From NCBI GenBank assembly GCA_020348185.1, contig CP070743.1, positions 179,345-187,286 on the forward strand: a stretch of 7,942 bases of DNA, given 5' to 3'. Source of the stretch: Nitrospirota bacterium (GTDB taxonomy: Bacteria; Nitrospirota; Nitrospiria; Nitrospirales; UBA8639). The position numbers were made by a program, and so were the translations under genes. Shown piece by piece: positions 1 through 6,073 of the stretch. How positions within the stretch are numbered: the stretch's first letter is position 1; each line of letters begins with the position of its first letter. The notes under the pieces were generated by a model. That model ran no database searches. It was not told where the DNA came from and was given only the letters and a program-made list of their open reading frames with translations.

Positions 1-48
1 AATCGACTCGCGGATAAGAGAGAAACGCCGAGAAAAATAAAGACATAG
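1..48 (+). CDS. Possible 3' end of a gene entering from the left edge
   Basis: The reading frame starting at base 1 is open from the edge to a TAG at 46-48 and would encode a short Lys/Arg-rich tail (NRLADKRETPRKIKT). The frame starting at base 2 is also open, to a TAA at 38-40, so the frame cannot be decided here. Either reading would place the end of an upstream gene just before the ribosome binding site at 53-60. No function can be assigned from so few residues. Confidence 0.22.
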   Translation, partial: NRLADKRETPRKIKT

Positions 49-52
49 GGGC

Positions 53-60
53 GAAGGAGG
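53..60 (+). promoter_or_regulatory. Strong Shine-Dalgarno site (GAAGGAGG)
   Basis: GAAGGAGG ends nine bases before the ATG at 70. This is one of the best ribosome binding sites in the window, where most genes have none. It is the main reason to take the small ORF behind it seriously. Confidence 0.4.
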
Positions 61-69
61 ATGGTTTGA

Positions 70-303
70 ATGAAGAGAGTCACATATTCCATGAGAAAGG
101 AGATTGATGATTATCGGCAGAATTGGGATTTTACGCTTACGCGTAGCCGTGTTCGCGGAACCATTTCACGGCTTTTCCCAATGAGACTTCCACTGGAGTC
201 TGAGGGAGATCTAATTCGTTCAGAGCCTTTGAACAATCATAATGCATTTTATATTTCGCCATACGAACCCCCTCTAAGGGAATCCGGGGCGGCTGATGTG
301 TGA
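70..303 (+). CDS. Doubtful small ORF running antisense into hpnA
   Basis: This is a 77-codon ORF from ATG at 70 to TGA at 301-303. The ATG follows a good Shine-Dalgarno site at 53-60, which argues for a real start. Against it, everything after about residue 22 lies antisense to the 3' end of hpnA, and such a long convergent coding overlap is unusual. Only the first residues (MKRVTYSMRKEIDDY) are free of hpnA, and they match no family I recognise. There is no signal peptide, membrane segment or metal-binding motif. It may be a true start whose original 3' part was lost when the hpnA end was joined here, or the binding site may be a coincidence. Probably not a functional 77-residue protein. Confidence 0.25.
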   Translation: MKRVTYSMRKEIDDYRQNWDFTLTRSRVRGTISRLFPMRLPLESEGDLIRSEPLNNHNAFYISPYEPPLRESGAADV

Positions 304-1123
304 GGTAATCAGCAATCCATTTATTACAATAGGCTAATGGCAAGACGGCCCTCCAGGGTAACTTCACCCGGGGGGCTTTCACGCCGGTAATTTGGCTCAG
401 CATTTCACAAATATCATGGAAGGTCAGATTTCGATTTCCAAGTATGTAGCGTTCTCCAATCCGGCCTCGTTCCATCGCTCGGAGATGCCCAATGGCAACA
501 TCCTCAACATCGATGAGGTTCATCCCGGTTTCAATGTAGGCCCACATTCGACCTAACATAAAATCGACAATGATTTGACCCGTTGGTGTCGGCTTGACAT
601 CACGTTCGCCAACGGGAGCCGTGGGATTGACAATTGTCACTGGAATGCCGGCTTTAGCCAATTTCAAGACCTCTTGCTCAGCCAAATATTTGGACCGTTT
701 ATAATCTCCGGCCAACTGCGTAGGAGCCAGTGGGGTCTCCTCCGTGCCAAGTCCTCCCCCTTCCGGAAGTCCAATGGCCCCGATCGTACTGGTATACACC
801 ATCCGTTCGATGCCAACCTCGGCAGCCGTTTGCAACAGGCGTCTCGTCCCCTCGACGTTGACACGGTAAAACACCGAAGAATCCTGATCCCACAGCGCGT
901 AATGGGCCGCAACATGATACAGTTGGCGGCATCCACTCAGCGCCTGACGAAGCGAAGATGGATCTTGGAGATCGCCTAAGACCGATTCCACCTTCAAGCC
1001 CTTCAAGTTCTTGAGATTGCTAGCAGGACGTACCAGCACCCGAACGTCAATGCCGGAATCTAACAGCACACGCGTCACGCCTGCCCCGATAAAACCTGTA
1101 GCGCCTGTGACTAATGCTTTCAT
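137..1123 (-). CDS. hpnA: HpnA, hopanoid-associated NAD-dependent sugar epimerase/dehydrogenase
   Basis: A 328-residue cytoplasmic protein of the extended short-chain dehydrogenase/epimerase family, at the usual family length. The N-terminal Rossmann nucleotide-binding motif is TGATGFIG (residues 6-13). The catalytic tyrosine-lysine pair is Y141-K145 in YKRSK, and TST at 111-113 supplies the usual active-site Ser/Thr region. The block VGERDVKPTPTGQIIVDF (171-188) and the ERGRIGERYILG segment (218-229) are typical of the HpnA group found in hopanoid loci. HpnA is thought to act in hopanoid side-chain or sugar modification, but its exact substrate is not settled. It starts at ATG 1121-1123 and ends at TAA, and no clear Shine-Dalgarno site precedes the start. 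ispA lies 156 bases upstream on the same strand, which fits an isoprenoid/hopanoid unit. A 12-base palindrome sits just before the start codon. An alternative reading is a generic dihydroflavonol-reductase-like enzyme, which is less likely. Confidence 0.9.
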   Translation of the reverse strand: MKALVTGATGFIGAGVTRVLLDSGIDVRVLVRPASNLKNLKGLKVESVLGDLQDPSSLRQALSGCRQLYHVAAHYALWDQDSSVFYRVNVEGTRRLLQTAAEVGIERMVYTSTIGAIGLPEGGGLGTEETPLAPTQLAGDYKRSKYLAEQEVLKLAKAGIPVTIVNPTAPVGERDVKPTPTGQIIVDFMLGRMWAYIETGMNLIDVEDVAIGHLRAMERGRIGERYILGNRNLTFHDICEMLSQITGVKAPRVKLPWRAVLPLAYCNKWIADYLTHQPPRIPLEGVRMAKYKMHYDCSKALNELDLPQTPVEVSLGKAVKWFREHGYA

Positions 1124-1129
1124 GTGATG

Positions 1130-1141
1130 GACAATATTGTC
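1130..1141. repeat. Perfect 12-base palindrome before hpnA
   Basis: GACAATATTGTC reads identically on both strands and ends six bases upstream of the hpnA start codon. Its position would suit an operator for a dimeric repressor, or a small mRNA structure around the ribosome entry site. No regulator is known from this window and no second copy was seen. Confidence 0.4.
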
Positions 1142-1182
1142 AGTGTTAAGGCGGACTGATGGGGAGACTCTGGACTGGCGCA

Positions 1183-1265
1183 GTTTCGGGGTTCAGGGTT
1201 CAAGTTTCAGGAAAAAAAAGACTCTTTGTCGTTACACGTGAAACCTGGAACGTGAAACTCGAAAC
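1183..1265. repeat. GTTTCG...CGAAAC imperfect inverted repeat, copy 1
   Basis: An 83-base element between ispA and hpnA. It begins GTTTCGGGGTTCAGG and ends with a run whose reverse complement begins GTTTCGAGTTTCACG. Twelve of the first 15 bases agree, and one mismatch can pair as G-U in RNA. The right arm contains a direct repeat, ACGTGAAAC, at 1236-1244 and 1250-1258, and the arms show a roughly 7-base rhythm of TTTC/GAAA. A relative lies at the right end of the window and a half copy lies upstream of uvrA. It looks like a short dispersed intergenic element. It would be transcribed inside an ispA-hpnA message, where it could fold and alter expression of hpnA. Confidence 0.6.
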
Positions 1266-1279
1266 TTTTTTAGATTTGT

Positions 1280-2173
1280 TCAGTTCCGTCGGCTAATAAT
1301 ATATTCGGCTATCGCGCGTAAGGGGTCGGCTTTCTGATCAAATTCCTCTAACCGCGTAATGGCTCGTCTGATACATTGCTCCGCTAAGTCCCGGGCTCCT
1401 TCTATGCCATAAAACGTTGGATAGGTTTTTTTTCCCCGCTTGGCATCGGTCCCTGCGTCTTTCCCCAGCTCTTCCCGTGTCCCCGTCATATTCAGCACAT
1501 CATCAGCAATTTGAAAAGCCAACCCAATATCCTCCGAATAGCCGGTCAAAGAGTCTAACTGCGAGGATGTTGCGCCACCAAATATTCCTCCGATGCGCAC
1601 AGATGCCCGAATGAGCCTGCCAGTTTTAAAGGTGTGAATGGTTTGAAGGCTCCCGAGATCAATATCCTGATTCTCGGCTTGGATATCTAACACCTGCCCG
1701 CCAACCATGCCTCCATGGCCTGACCCCACGGCCAATTCCTGGATAATCTGAACCTGGCGATCTTGCGGAACGCAATCTTCTAGTGTGGGATTACTGCACA
1801 ATTCAAAGGCCATCGTCAGGAGTGCATCTCCCGCCAATATAGCCATCCCTTCCCCAAAGGTTTTATGGTTGGTGGGCCTTCCCCGACGAAAATCATCATT
1901 GTCCATGGCAGGCAAATCATCGTGAACCAGTGAATAGGTGTGAATGAATTCCAGAGCCGCAGCAAATGGAAGAATGCTGTCGTCTTGAGACCCAATCGCT
2001 TCAGCCGCCGCCAACGCCAAAATGGGCCGAATCCTTTTCCCTCCCCCAAGGAGGCTATATCTCATCGACTCATAGAGGATCTTGGGTGCTGCCTGATCAT
2101 TAGGGACCGCTTGGTCGAGGAACCGATCGATTTTTTTTCGTTGCCGTTCTAAATACTTTTGGATGTCCACCAT
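1280..2173 (-). CDS. ispA: Polyprenyl synthetase, probably (2E,6E)-farnesyl diphosphate synthase
   Basis: A 297-residue trans-prenyltransferase, full length for bacterial IspA. It condenses isopentenyl diphosphate with allylic diphosphates to give farnesyl (C15), or possibly geranylgeranyl (C20), diphosphate, the precursor of squalene/hopanoids and quinone tails. Visible motifs in order are GGGKRIRP (43-50), the first aspartate-rich motif DDLPAMD (85-91) followed by NDDFRRGRP, GMVGGQ (155-160), KT (183-184) and the second aspartate-rich motif DDVLN (224-228). The last Asp of DDxxD is Asn in that second motif, a substitution I recall from other bacterial homologues. Tyr80, five residues before the first motif as in E. 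coli IspA, favours the C15 product, but chain length cannot be proven from sequence. It starts at ATG 2171-2173, with no Shine-Dalgarno site and no convincing promoter upstream. No xseB or dxs lies beside it, unlike the common arrangement, and hpnA follows on the same strand. Confidence 0.92.
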   Translation of the reverse strand: MVDIQKYLERQRKKIDRFLDQAVPNDQAAPKILYESMRYSLLGGGKRIRPILALAAAEAIGSQDDSILPFAAALEFIHTYSLVHDDLPAMDNDDFRRGRPTNHKTFGEGMAILAGDALLTMAFELCSNPTLEDCVPQDRQVQIIQELAVGSGHGGMVGGQVLDIQAENQDIDLGSLQTIHTFKTGRLIRASVRIGGIFGGATSSQLDSLTGYSEDIGLAFQIADDVLNMTGTREELGKDAGTDAKRGKKTYPTFYGIEGARDLAEQCIRRAITRLEEFDQKADPLRAIAEYIISRRN

Positions 2174-2248
2174 TTGGTCAATTCAGATAATTAGGGTTGT
2201 TGAGCAGTAAAAAACAACAAGGATTGTTGAGAATAGGTGCTAAGACCT

Positions 2249-2270
2249 TTGCACTACCCTTGCACTACCC
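2249..2270. repeat. 11-base perfect tandem duplication
   Basis: TTGCACTACCC occurs twice head to tail, at 2249-2259 and 2260-2270. Two exact copies with no spacer suggest slippage or a paired binding site. It lies about 75-100 bases upstream of the ispA start, read on the - strand. Confidence 0.8.
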
Positions 2271-2413
2271 TACAAAAAAGGAGGGCCGTAAGCAGAGCTG
2301 GAGCCTACAGATTAAATTATTTCCTGTCAAACTCAAATTGGCATTCCAACTCCACCTCAAAATGTTAGAAAATGCAGGATCGGCGGTCGAGGGAGATTCC
2401 ATCCCTGCAATGA

Positions 2414-2442
2414 TTGTAATCGACTCTTGGTGTCAGTATACT
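2414..2442 (+). promoter_or_regulatory. Predicted promoter giving a leaderless zinc-finger mRNA
   Basis: TTGTAA (2414-2419) and TATACT (2437-2442) are separated by exactly 17 bases, a good match to the housekeeping sigma-factor consensus (4/6 and 5/6). The expected transcription start, about seven bases after the -10 box, falls at roughly 2449-2451, on the ATG at 2451. Transcripts would then begin at or next to the start codon, which fits the absence of a Shine-Dalgarno site. Confidence 0.5.
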
Positions 2443-2450
2443 TGAATGCC

Positions 2451-2738
2451 ATGAGCATCAGGAACCGTGGAGGGGAGTGGGAGTCGCTTGTTCTGGGTAT
2501 TGAACCCGAGTTGTGCGGGGTGTGCGGAGAGGGGTTGTATCGAAATTTGACTCTTCTCAGAGGCGGATGGTCTCGGTGTTCCGTTTGCCAGCATTTCGTT
2601 CACTATAGTTGCCTCGCAAGTGGGAAAATTTCATTCCTGAAGATGCGTCCTCGAGTATGCAAATCCTGCCAGGCACACTCATCCTCGTCTGAACAACATT
2701 CACCTGAAAAGCCTCTGACTTCCGCCGTCCCTTCATGA
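2451..2738 (+). CDS. Small C4HC3 (PHD-like) zinc-finger protein, function unknown
   Basis: A 95-residue protein if read from ATG 2451. In-frame TTG 2427 and GTG 2430 would add seven or eight residues, but they lie before or at the edge of the predicted -10 box. Its cysteines form C22-x2-C25, x17, C43-x2-C46, x4, H51-x2-C54, x15, C70-x2-C73. This matches the spacing of cross-brace C4HC3 fingers (PHD type). The segment CSVCQHFVHYSC (43-54) carries the central ligands. The tryptophan usually found two residues before the seventh ligand in eukaryotic PHD fingers is absent. A C1-like or other treble-clef fold is also possible. The tail after residue 74 is Ser/Pro-rich and probably disordered. Its stop codon overlaps the start of the next gene (ATGA), so the two proteins are probably made together. 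The partner, whether protein, lipid or nucleic acid, cannot be told from sequence. Confidence 0.65.
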   Translation: MSIRNRGGEWESLVLGIEPELCGVCGEGLYRNLTLLRGGWSRCSVCQHFVHYSCLASGKISFLKMRPRVCKSCQAHSSSSEQHSPEKPLTSAVPS

Positions 2739-3073
2739 GTACGGAAGCCCACCTGCGCCCTAAGTCTTTGCTCACCCCTGTGTTTCATCAGGTCATTCGG
2801 TATGCCATTGCACCTCTCGCTCTCAGTTTTAGCGGTTTTCACATCACTGATTTTCTGCTGAGCGGGGTATATTCCTGGCCCAGGACAAGTCGAATCCTCG
2901 CCCTGAGCCTGGCGATCATTATTCTCAGCTATGAATTTGTGTATAAAGAAACCATTGCCCAAATGCCACCAGGGGCCAAGAAGGTGGGCCTCAAAGTCGT
3001 CCTCTCCTCCTGTGTGATTCCTTTTATGGTGGGAAGCTTCGCACTCATTTTTCTGTTGGCCCTGTCACAATGA
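2735..3073 (+). CDS. Small three-segment membrane protein, unknown family
   Basis: A 112-residue protein starting at ATG 2735, whose last bases overlap the TGA of the zinc-finger gene (ATGA). This is a classic sign of translational coupling, and no ribosome binding site of its own is present. Three hydrophobic stretches are visible at about residues 22-45, 53-70 and 86-110. They are joined by short polar loops, the second containing KETIAQMPPGAKK (71-83). The protein would sit in the inner membrane with little exposed mass. No catalytic motif, cysteine pair or transporter signature is seen, and I do not recognise the family. Coupling to the zinc-finger protein suggests that the two act together, for example with the membrane protein anchoring the finger, but that is inference. 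Confidence 0.68.
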   Translation: MSTEAHLRPKSLLTPVFHQVIRYAIAPLALSFSGFHITDFLLSGVYSWPRTSRILALSLAIIILSYEFVYKETIAQMPPGAKKVGLKVVLSSCVIPFMVGSFALIFLLALSQ

Positions 3074-3106
3074 ATTCCTTTTCATGCCATTGGCTTGTTT
3101 CAACGC

Positions 3107-3113
3107 AAGGAGG
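3107..3113 (+). promoter_or_regulatory. Strong Shine-Dalgarno site (AAGGAGG) fixing the start at 3119
   Basis: AAGGAGG ends five bases before ATG 3119. An upstream in-frame TTG at 3095 would place this site inside the coding region, so the ATG is chosen as the start. Confidence 0.85.
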
Positions 3114-3118
3114 ATCAG

Positions 3119-3301
3119 ATGAAAAATGTTGAGTTGAAGGTGGATGGGACGACCCTGACCATTTCGGTCGACCTTTCGAAAGAATTCGGACCCTCCTCTT
3201 CAGGTAAAACCACAATTATCGCCACCACGGAGGGAAACGTCTCCATTCCCGGAAGAGACGAAAAGATAGGGCTCAATATCTACAAGAAGAAAACTTCATG
3301 A
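3119..3301 (+). CDS. Conserved-looking 60-residue basic protein, unknown function
   Basis: A 60-residue soluble protein with a near-ideal ribosome binding site. The pattern of alternating hydrophobic residues (VELKVDGTTLTISVDL, residues 4-19, then TTIIATTEGNVSI, 31-43, and IGLNIYKKK, 50-58) suggests a small all-beta fold. I recall short proteins of similar look (an LTI.VDL start, SGKTxIIATTEGN centre and GLNIYK end) annotated as hypothetical in varied bacteria, but this was not checked. GPSSSGKT (24-31) happens to fit the Walker A pattern; a 60-residue beta protein is too small to be a P-loop ATPase, so it is taken as chance. The gene lies 45 bases after the membrane-protein gene on the same strand and may share its transcript. 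It ends eight bases from the convergent uvrA stop. Confidence 0.8.
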   Translation: MKNVELKVDGTTLTISVDLSKEFGPSSSGKTTIIATTEGNVSIPGRDEKIGLNIYKKKTS

Positions 3302-3309
3302 TTGGTCGA

Positions 3310-5817
3310 TTACAATTGGCTTTCTTTCAGGACTTGGCCGGTCCAGGACTCGGAAGCGAACATGATGTCCTCTGGAGTCCCTTCTGCCACAATCTGTCCT
3401 CCCTTATTTCCTCCCTCTGGCCCTAAATCCAGAATCCAATCCGCATTCCGAATCACATCAAGTTGATGTTCAATAATCAAGACGGTATTGCCAGCCTCCG
3501 CCAGTCGATTGAGCACATCAAGGAGTCGTTGAATATCCGCAAAGTGGAGGCCGGTGGTCGGTTCATCCAATATGTACAGGGTTCTCCCTGTGGCACGTTT
3601 GGAGAGTTCTCTTGACAGTTTGACTCGTTGAGCCTCCCCTCCTGAGAGGGTGGTCGCAGACTGTCCAAGTTTAATGTAATGCAGCCCGACATCGGCCAAC
3701 GTTTGCAATTTTGCTTTAATGGGTGGAATGTGAGCGAAAAACTCCAGCGCTTCCACCACCGTCATGTCCAGGACATCAGCAATCGTTTTCCCTTTATGGT
3801 GGACATCAAGGGTTTCTCGGTTGTACCGCTTACCCTTGCAGGCCTCACACATCACGTATATATCCGGCAAGAAATGCATTTCGATTTTGATGAGCCCATC
3901 GCCCTGGCACGATTCACACCGTCCTCCCTTAACATTGAAACTATAGCGGCCCGGTTTGTAACCCCGAACCCGGGATTCCGGAAGATTCGCGTACAGATCT
4001 CTTATAAAACTGAAAAGCCCCGTGTACGTAGCAGGATTCGACCGAGGAGTTCGCCCAATCGGTGATTGATCAATATCAATGACTTTATCTAACCCCTCGA
4101 TTCCCTTGATGGCTTCACATCCTTCGAGTTTAGGCTTCTTGTGATATAACAATTGGGAAAGTGAATGGAACAGGATCTCGACAACCAGCGTGCTCTTTCC
4201 GGACCCGGATACACCGGTGATACAGGTCAGGAGGCCTAAAGGAATTCTTGCGGTGATCCCGTTGAGATTGTGTTTTCGGGCACCCACAATCGTGAGATGG
4301 CCCTTGGCCCTCCGTTGGCGAGCGGGAAGGGAAACTTGCCGAACCCCTCTAAGATATTGCCCCGTCAAGGATTGCGGGCTGTTCATGATCGCTTGAGGGG
4401 ATCCTTGGGCAACCAGATGACCACCTCCGACACCTGCTCCCGGACCGAGATCGAGGATATGATCCGCAGCCAACATGGTTTCAGCATCATGCTCCACGAC
4501 AATGACGGAATTCCCCATGTCGCGAAGCCGAAGCAGGGTTTGCAGTAATCTTCGGTTATCACGGTGGTGCAATCCGATGCTCGGCTCATCAAGAATATAC
4601 AGTACCCCGACCAACCCAGAACCTATTTGGGTGGCCAGACGAATTCGCTGGCCCTCTCCTCCTGATAAAGTCGCTGACGGACGATCCAGGGTGAGGTAAT
4701 CCAGTCCGACGTTGATCAAGAACTGCAGTCGCTCACGTATTTCCTTCAAAATTCGTTGGCCAATGAATCGCTCACGTTCACTCAAATCCAGTGAACTCAC
4801 AAATTCACAAGCATCCTGAACTGAAAGTCTGGTGATATCGGCAATGGAGTGGTGAGCAATCTTGATCGCAAGACTTTCCGGTCTGAGCCGAGCCCCACCG
4901 CATTTCGAACAGAGATCGGCGAAGGTTACGTTCTCAAACTCCGGGCAAGCAGCACCCACCGAGAATCCGATTCCATCACAAGCCGGACAGGCCCCGTGGG
5001 GACTATTAAAGGAAAAAATCCGTGGGGTGATTTCCGGATAACTCACTCCACATCGAATACAGGCTAAATGTTCGCTGTAGAGCGAGACCTGATGATCTTC
5101 GGTAAGAATTCCGACGAGACCATTCGCTAATTTCAACGCCATTTCAACGGAATCGGCCAATCTGCGGGAAAAAGCCTCATCGGATTTCATGATCAACCGG
5201 TCAATGATGATTTCGACCGTATGCTTTTGTTGTTTATTCAGACGAATGGTATCAGCTAAATCGAACACTTCTCCATCAATCCGCACTCGCACATATCCGG
5301 CACGTCGGGCATCCAGTAATTCCTTCTTGTACTCACCCTTTCGTCCTCTCACAATCGGAGCCAGCACTTGAATTTTTTTACCAGTGGGGAGATCTCTAAT
5401 GCTGTCAACCATCTGTTGGACAGTTTGAGCCGTTATCGGCTCACCACAGTTATGACAAAACGGATGGCCGATTCGAGCAAAAAGAAGCCGAAAATAATCG
5501 TAAATCTCGGTGACCGTCCCGACAGTGGACCGGGGATTCCGGCTTGTATTTTTTTGTTCAATGGAAATCGCTGGGGAAAGTCCTTCAATAGAATCGACGT
5601 CGGGTTTTCCCATCTGCTCTAGGAACTGCCGAGCGTAAGCCGATAAAGATTCGACATACCGACGTTGCCCTTCGGCATACATCGTGTCAAATGCCAATGA
5701 GGATTTCCCTGACCCGCTCAATCCCGTGATGACCACGAATTGATCCCGTGGAATCTCCAGGTCAAGATTTTTGAGATTGTGTTCTCGGGCGCCCTTAATA
5801 ATGATGTGTTTGCTCAT
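3310..5817 (-). CDS. uvrA: UvrA, excinuclease ABC damage-recognition ATPase (compact form lacking the insertion domain)
   Basis: An 835-residue UvrA, about 100 residues shorter than the usual ~940. It dimerises, finds bulky DNA lesions and loads UvrB in nucleotide excision repair. In order: Walker A GLSGSGKS (32-39); an extra Cys pair C121/C124; the UvrB-binding region (about 131-250); first zinc site C253, C256, C277, C280; signature LSGGEGQR (384-391); Walker B LYILDEP (406-412); second Walker A GVSGSGKS (535-542); second zinc site C634, C637, C657, C660; signature LSGGEAQR (724-731); Walker B LYILDEP (747-753). The missing residues fall between C280 and the CSKC pair at 303-306, where the insertion domain normally lies. 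Keeping the UvrB-binding region makes it class I, unlike UvrA2. The frame is intact, so this is a domain loss and not a broken gene. The start is ATG 5815-5817, with no clear Shine-Dalgarno site. Confidence 0.98.
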   Translation of the reverse strand: MSKHIIIKGAREHNLKNLDLEIPRDQFVVITGLSGSGKSSLAFDTMYAEGQRRYVESLSAYARQFLEQMGKPDVDSIEGLSPAISIEQKNTSRNPRSTVGTVTEIYDYFRLLFARIGHPFCHNCGEPITAQTVQQMVDSIRDLPTGKKIQVLAPIVRGRKGEYKKELLDARRAGYVRVRIDGEVFDLADTIRLNKQQKHTVEIIIDRLIMKSDEAFSRRLADSVEMALKLANGLVGILTEDHQVSLYSEHLACIRCGVSYPEITPRIFSFNSPHGACPACDGIGFSVGAACPEFENVTFADLCSKCGGARLRPESLAIKIAHHSIADITRLSVQDACEFVSSLDLSERERFIGQRILKEIRERLQFLINVGLDYLTLDRPSATLSGGEGQRIRLATQIGSGLVGVLYILDEPSIGLHHRDNRRLLQTLLRLRDMGNSVIVVEHDAETMLAADHILDLGPGAGVGGGHLVAQGSPQAIMNSPQSLTGQYLRGVRQVSLPARQRRAKGHLTIVGARKHNLNGITARIPLGLLTCITGVSGSGKSTLVVEILFHSLSQLLYHKKPKLEGCEAIKGIEGLDKVIDIDQSPIGRTPRSNPATYTGLFSFIRDLYANLPESRVRGYKPGRYSFNVKGGRCESCQGDGLIKIEMHFLPDIYVMCEACKGKRYNRETLDVHHKGKTIADVLDMTVVEALEFFAHIPPIKAKLQTLADVGLHYIKLGQSATTLSGGEAQRVKLSRELSKRATGRTLYILDEPTTGLHFADIQRLLDVLNRLAEAGNTVLIIEHQLDVIRNADWILDLGPEGGNKGGQIVAEGTPEDIMFASESWTGQVLKESQL

Positions 5818-5841
5818 CGAGACCAGGGGGGACTTAAGAAA

Positions 5842-5885
5842 GTTTCGGCGTTCGGGTTTCAGGTTTTGTCTTTCAAGTTCAGGAC
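5842..5885. repeat. GTTTCG-type repeat, half or degenerate copy 2
   Basis: GTTTCGGCGTTCGGGTTTC begins at 5842 and is followed by further TTTCAGG/TTCAGG units up to about 5885. The heptad-like rhythm matches the left arms of the elements at 1183 and 7871. No CGAAAC right arm follows, so this looks like a remnant or single-arm copy. It would be transcribed in the uvrA leader. Confidence 0.45.
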
Positions 5886-5983
5886 TCTAAAATTTTCTAC
5901 TCTTCCATTTCGGGGGGCGAACTTTAGATTTGCATCCTTGGACATTTCTTATGAAGATGAGAATTTTTTAATTTTTCGCCCCC

Positions 5984-5992
5984 ATTATAGCA
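5984..5992 (-). promoter_or_regulatory. Predicted extended -10 promoter for uvrA
   Basis: On the - strand the bases read TGCTATAAT, a perfect -10 box preceded by the TGn extension. That extension often removes the need for a -35 box, and no good -35 is seen. Transcription would start near 5977 and give a uvrA leader of about 160 bases that includes the GTTTCG repeat remnant. Confidence 0.55.
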
Positions 5993-6044
5993 TAGGGGGA
6001 ATGTGACGAATTTCCATTTGCTTCTGAAAGCCTCCTCTGAGTAT

Positions 6045-6073
6045 TTGACCTAGGAAGAGCCGTTGTATACAAT
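6045..6073 (+). promoter_or_regulatory. Predicted promoter for the exported-protein gene
   Basis: TTGACC (6045-6050) and TACAAT (6068-6073) are separated by exactly 17 bases, each matching the housekeeping consensus at five of six positions. Transcription would start near 6080, leaving a leader of almost 90 bases before ATG 6168. ruvB may be reached by read-through. Confidence 0.6.

Larger units (their letters stand above)
2174..2450. other. Intergenic region between ispA and the zinc-finger gene
   Basis: This 277-base stretch separates divergent genes and shows no convincing coding sequence. A possible TTG-started frame across 2197-2445 lacks a ribosome binding site and runs through a tandem duplication, so it was not accepted. 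The stretch holds a six-base stem (GTTGTT at 2196-2201 against AACAAC at 2213-2218), the duplication at 2249-2270 and, at its right end, a promoter for the + strand genes. No clear promoter for ispA was found. Confidence 0.55.

Noticed and set aside
575..979. 134-codon + strand frame inside hpnA
   Set aside because: It is fully antisense to a well-supported gene and has no family signature.
1490..1504. DDVLN in place of DDxxD in the second aspartate-rich motif of IspA
   Set aside because: Considered as a sign of lost activity. The first two aspartates remain, and I recall Asn at the last position in other bacterial prenyl synthases.
2197..2445. 82-codon + strand frame upstream of the zinc-finger gene
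   Set aside because: It starts with TTG without a ribosome binding site, runs through the tandem duplication and over the promoter, and its product has no recognisable pattern.
2603..2962. 119-codon - strand frame across the zinc-finger and membrane-protein genes
   Set aside because: It conflicts with two coupled + strand genes that have better evidence (zinc ligands, membrane segments, ATGA overlap).
3188..3211. Walker A-like GPSSSGKT in the 60-residue protein
   Set aside because: The pattern matches by letter, but the protein is too small and beta-rich for a P-loop ATPase and has no Walker B.
3679..4065. 128-codon + strand frame inside uvrA
   Set aside because: It is antisense to the conserved second zinc-site region of UvrA, which explains the open frame.
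5979..5999. CCCCC...GGGGG as a terminator hairpin
   Set aside because: The stem is only five pairs with an 11-base loop and no T-run, and it overlaps the predicted uvrA -10 box.
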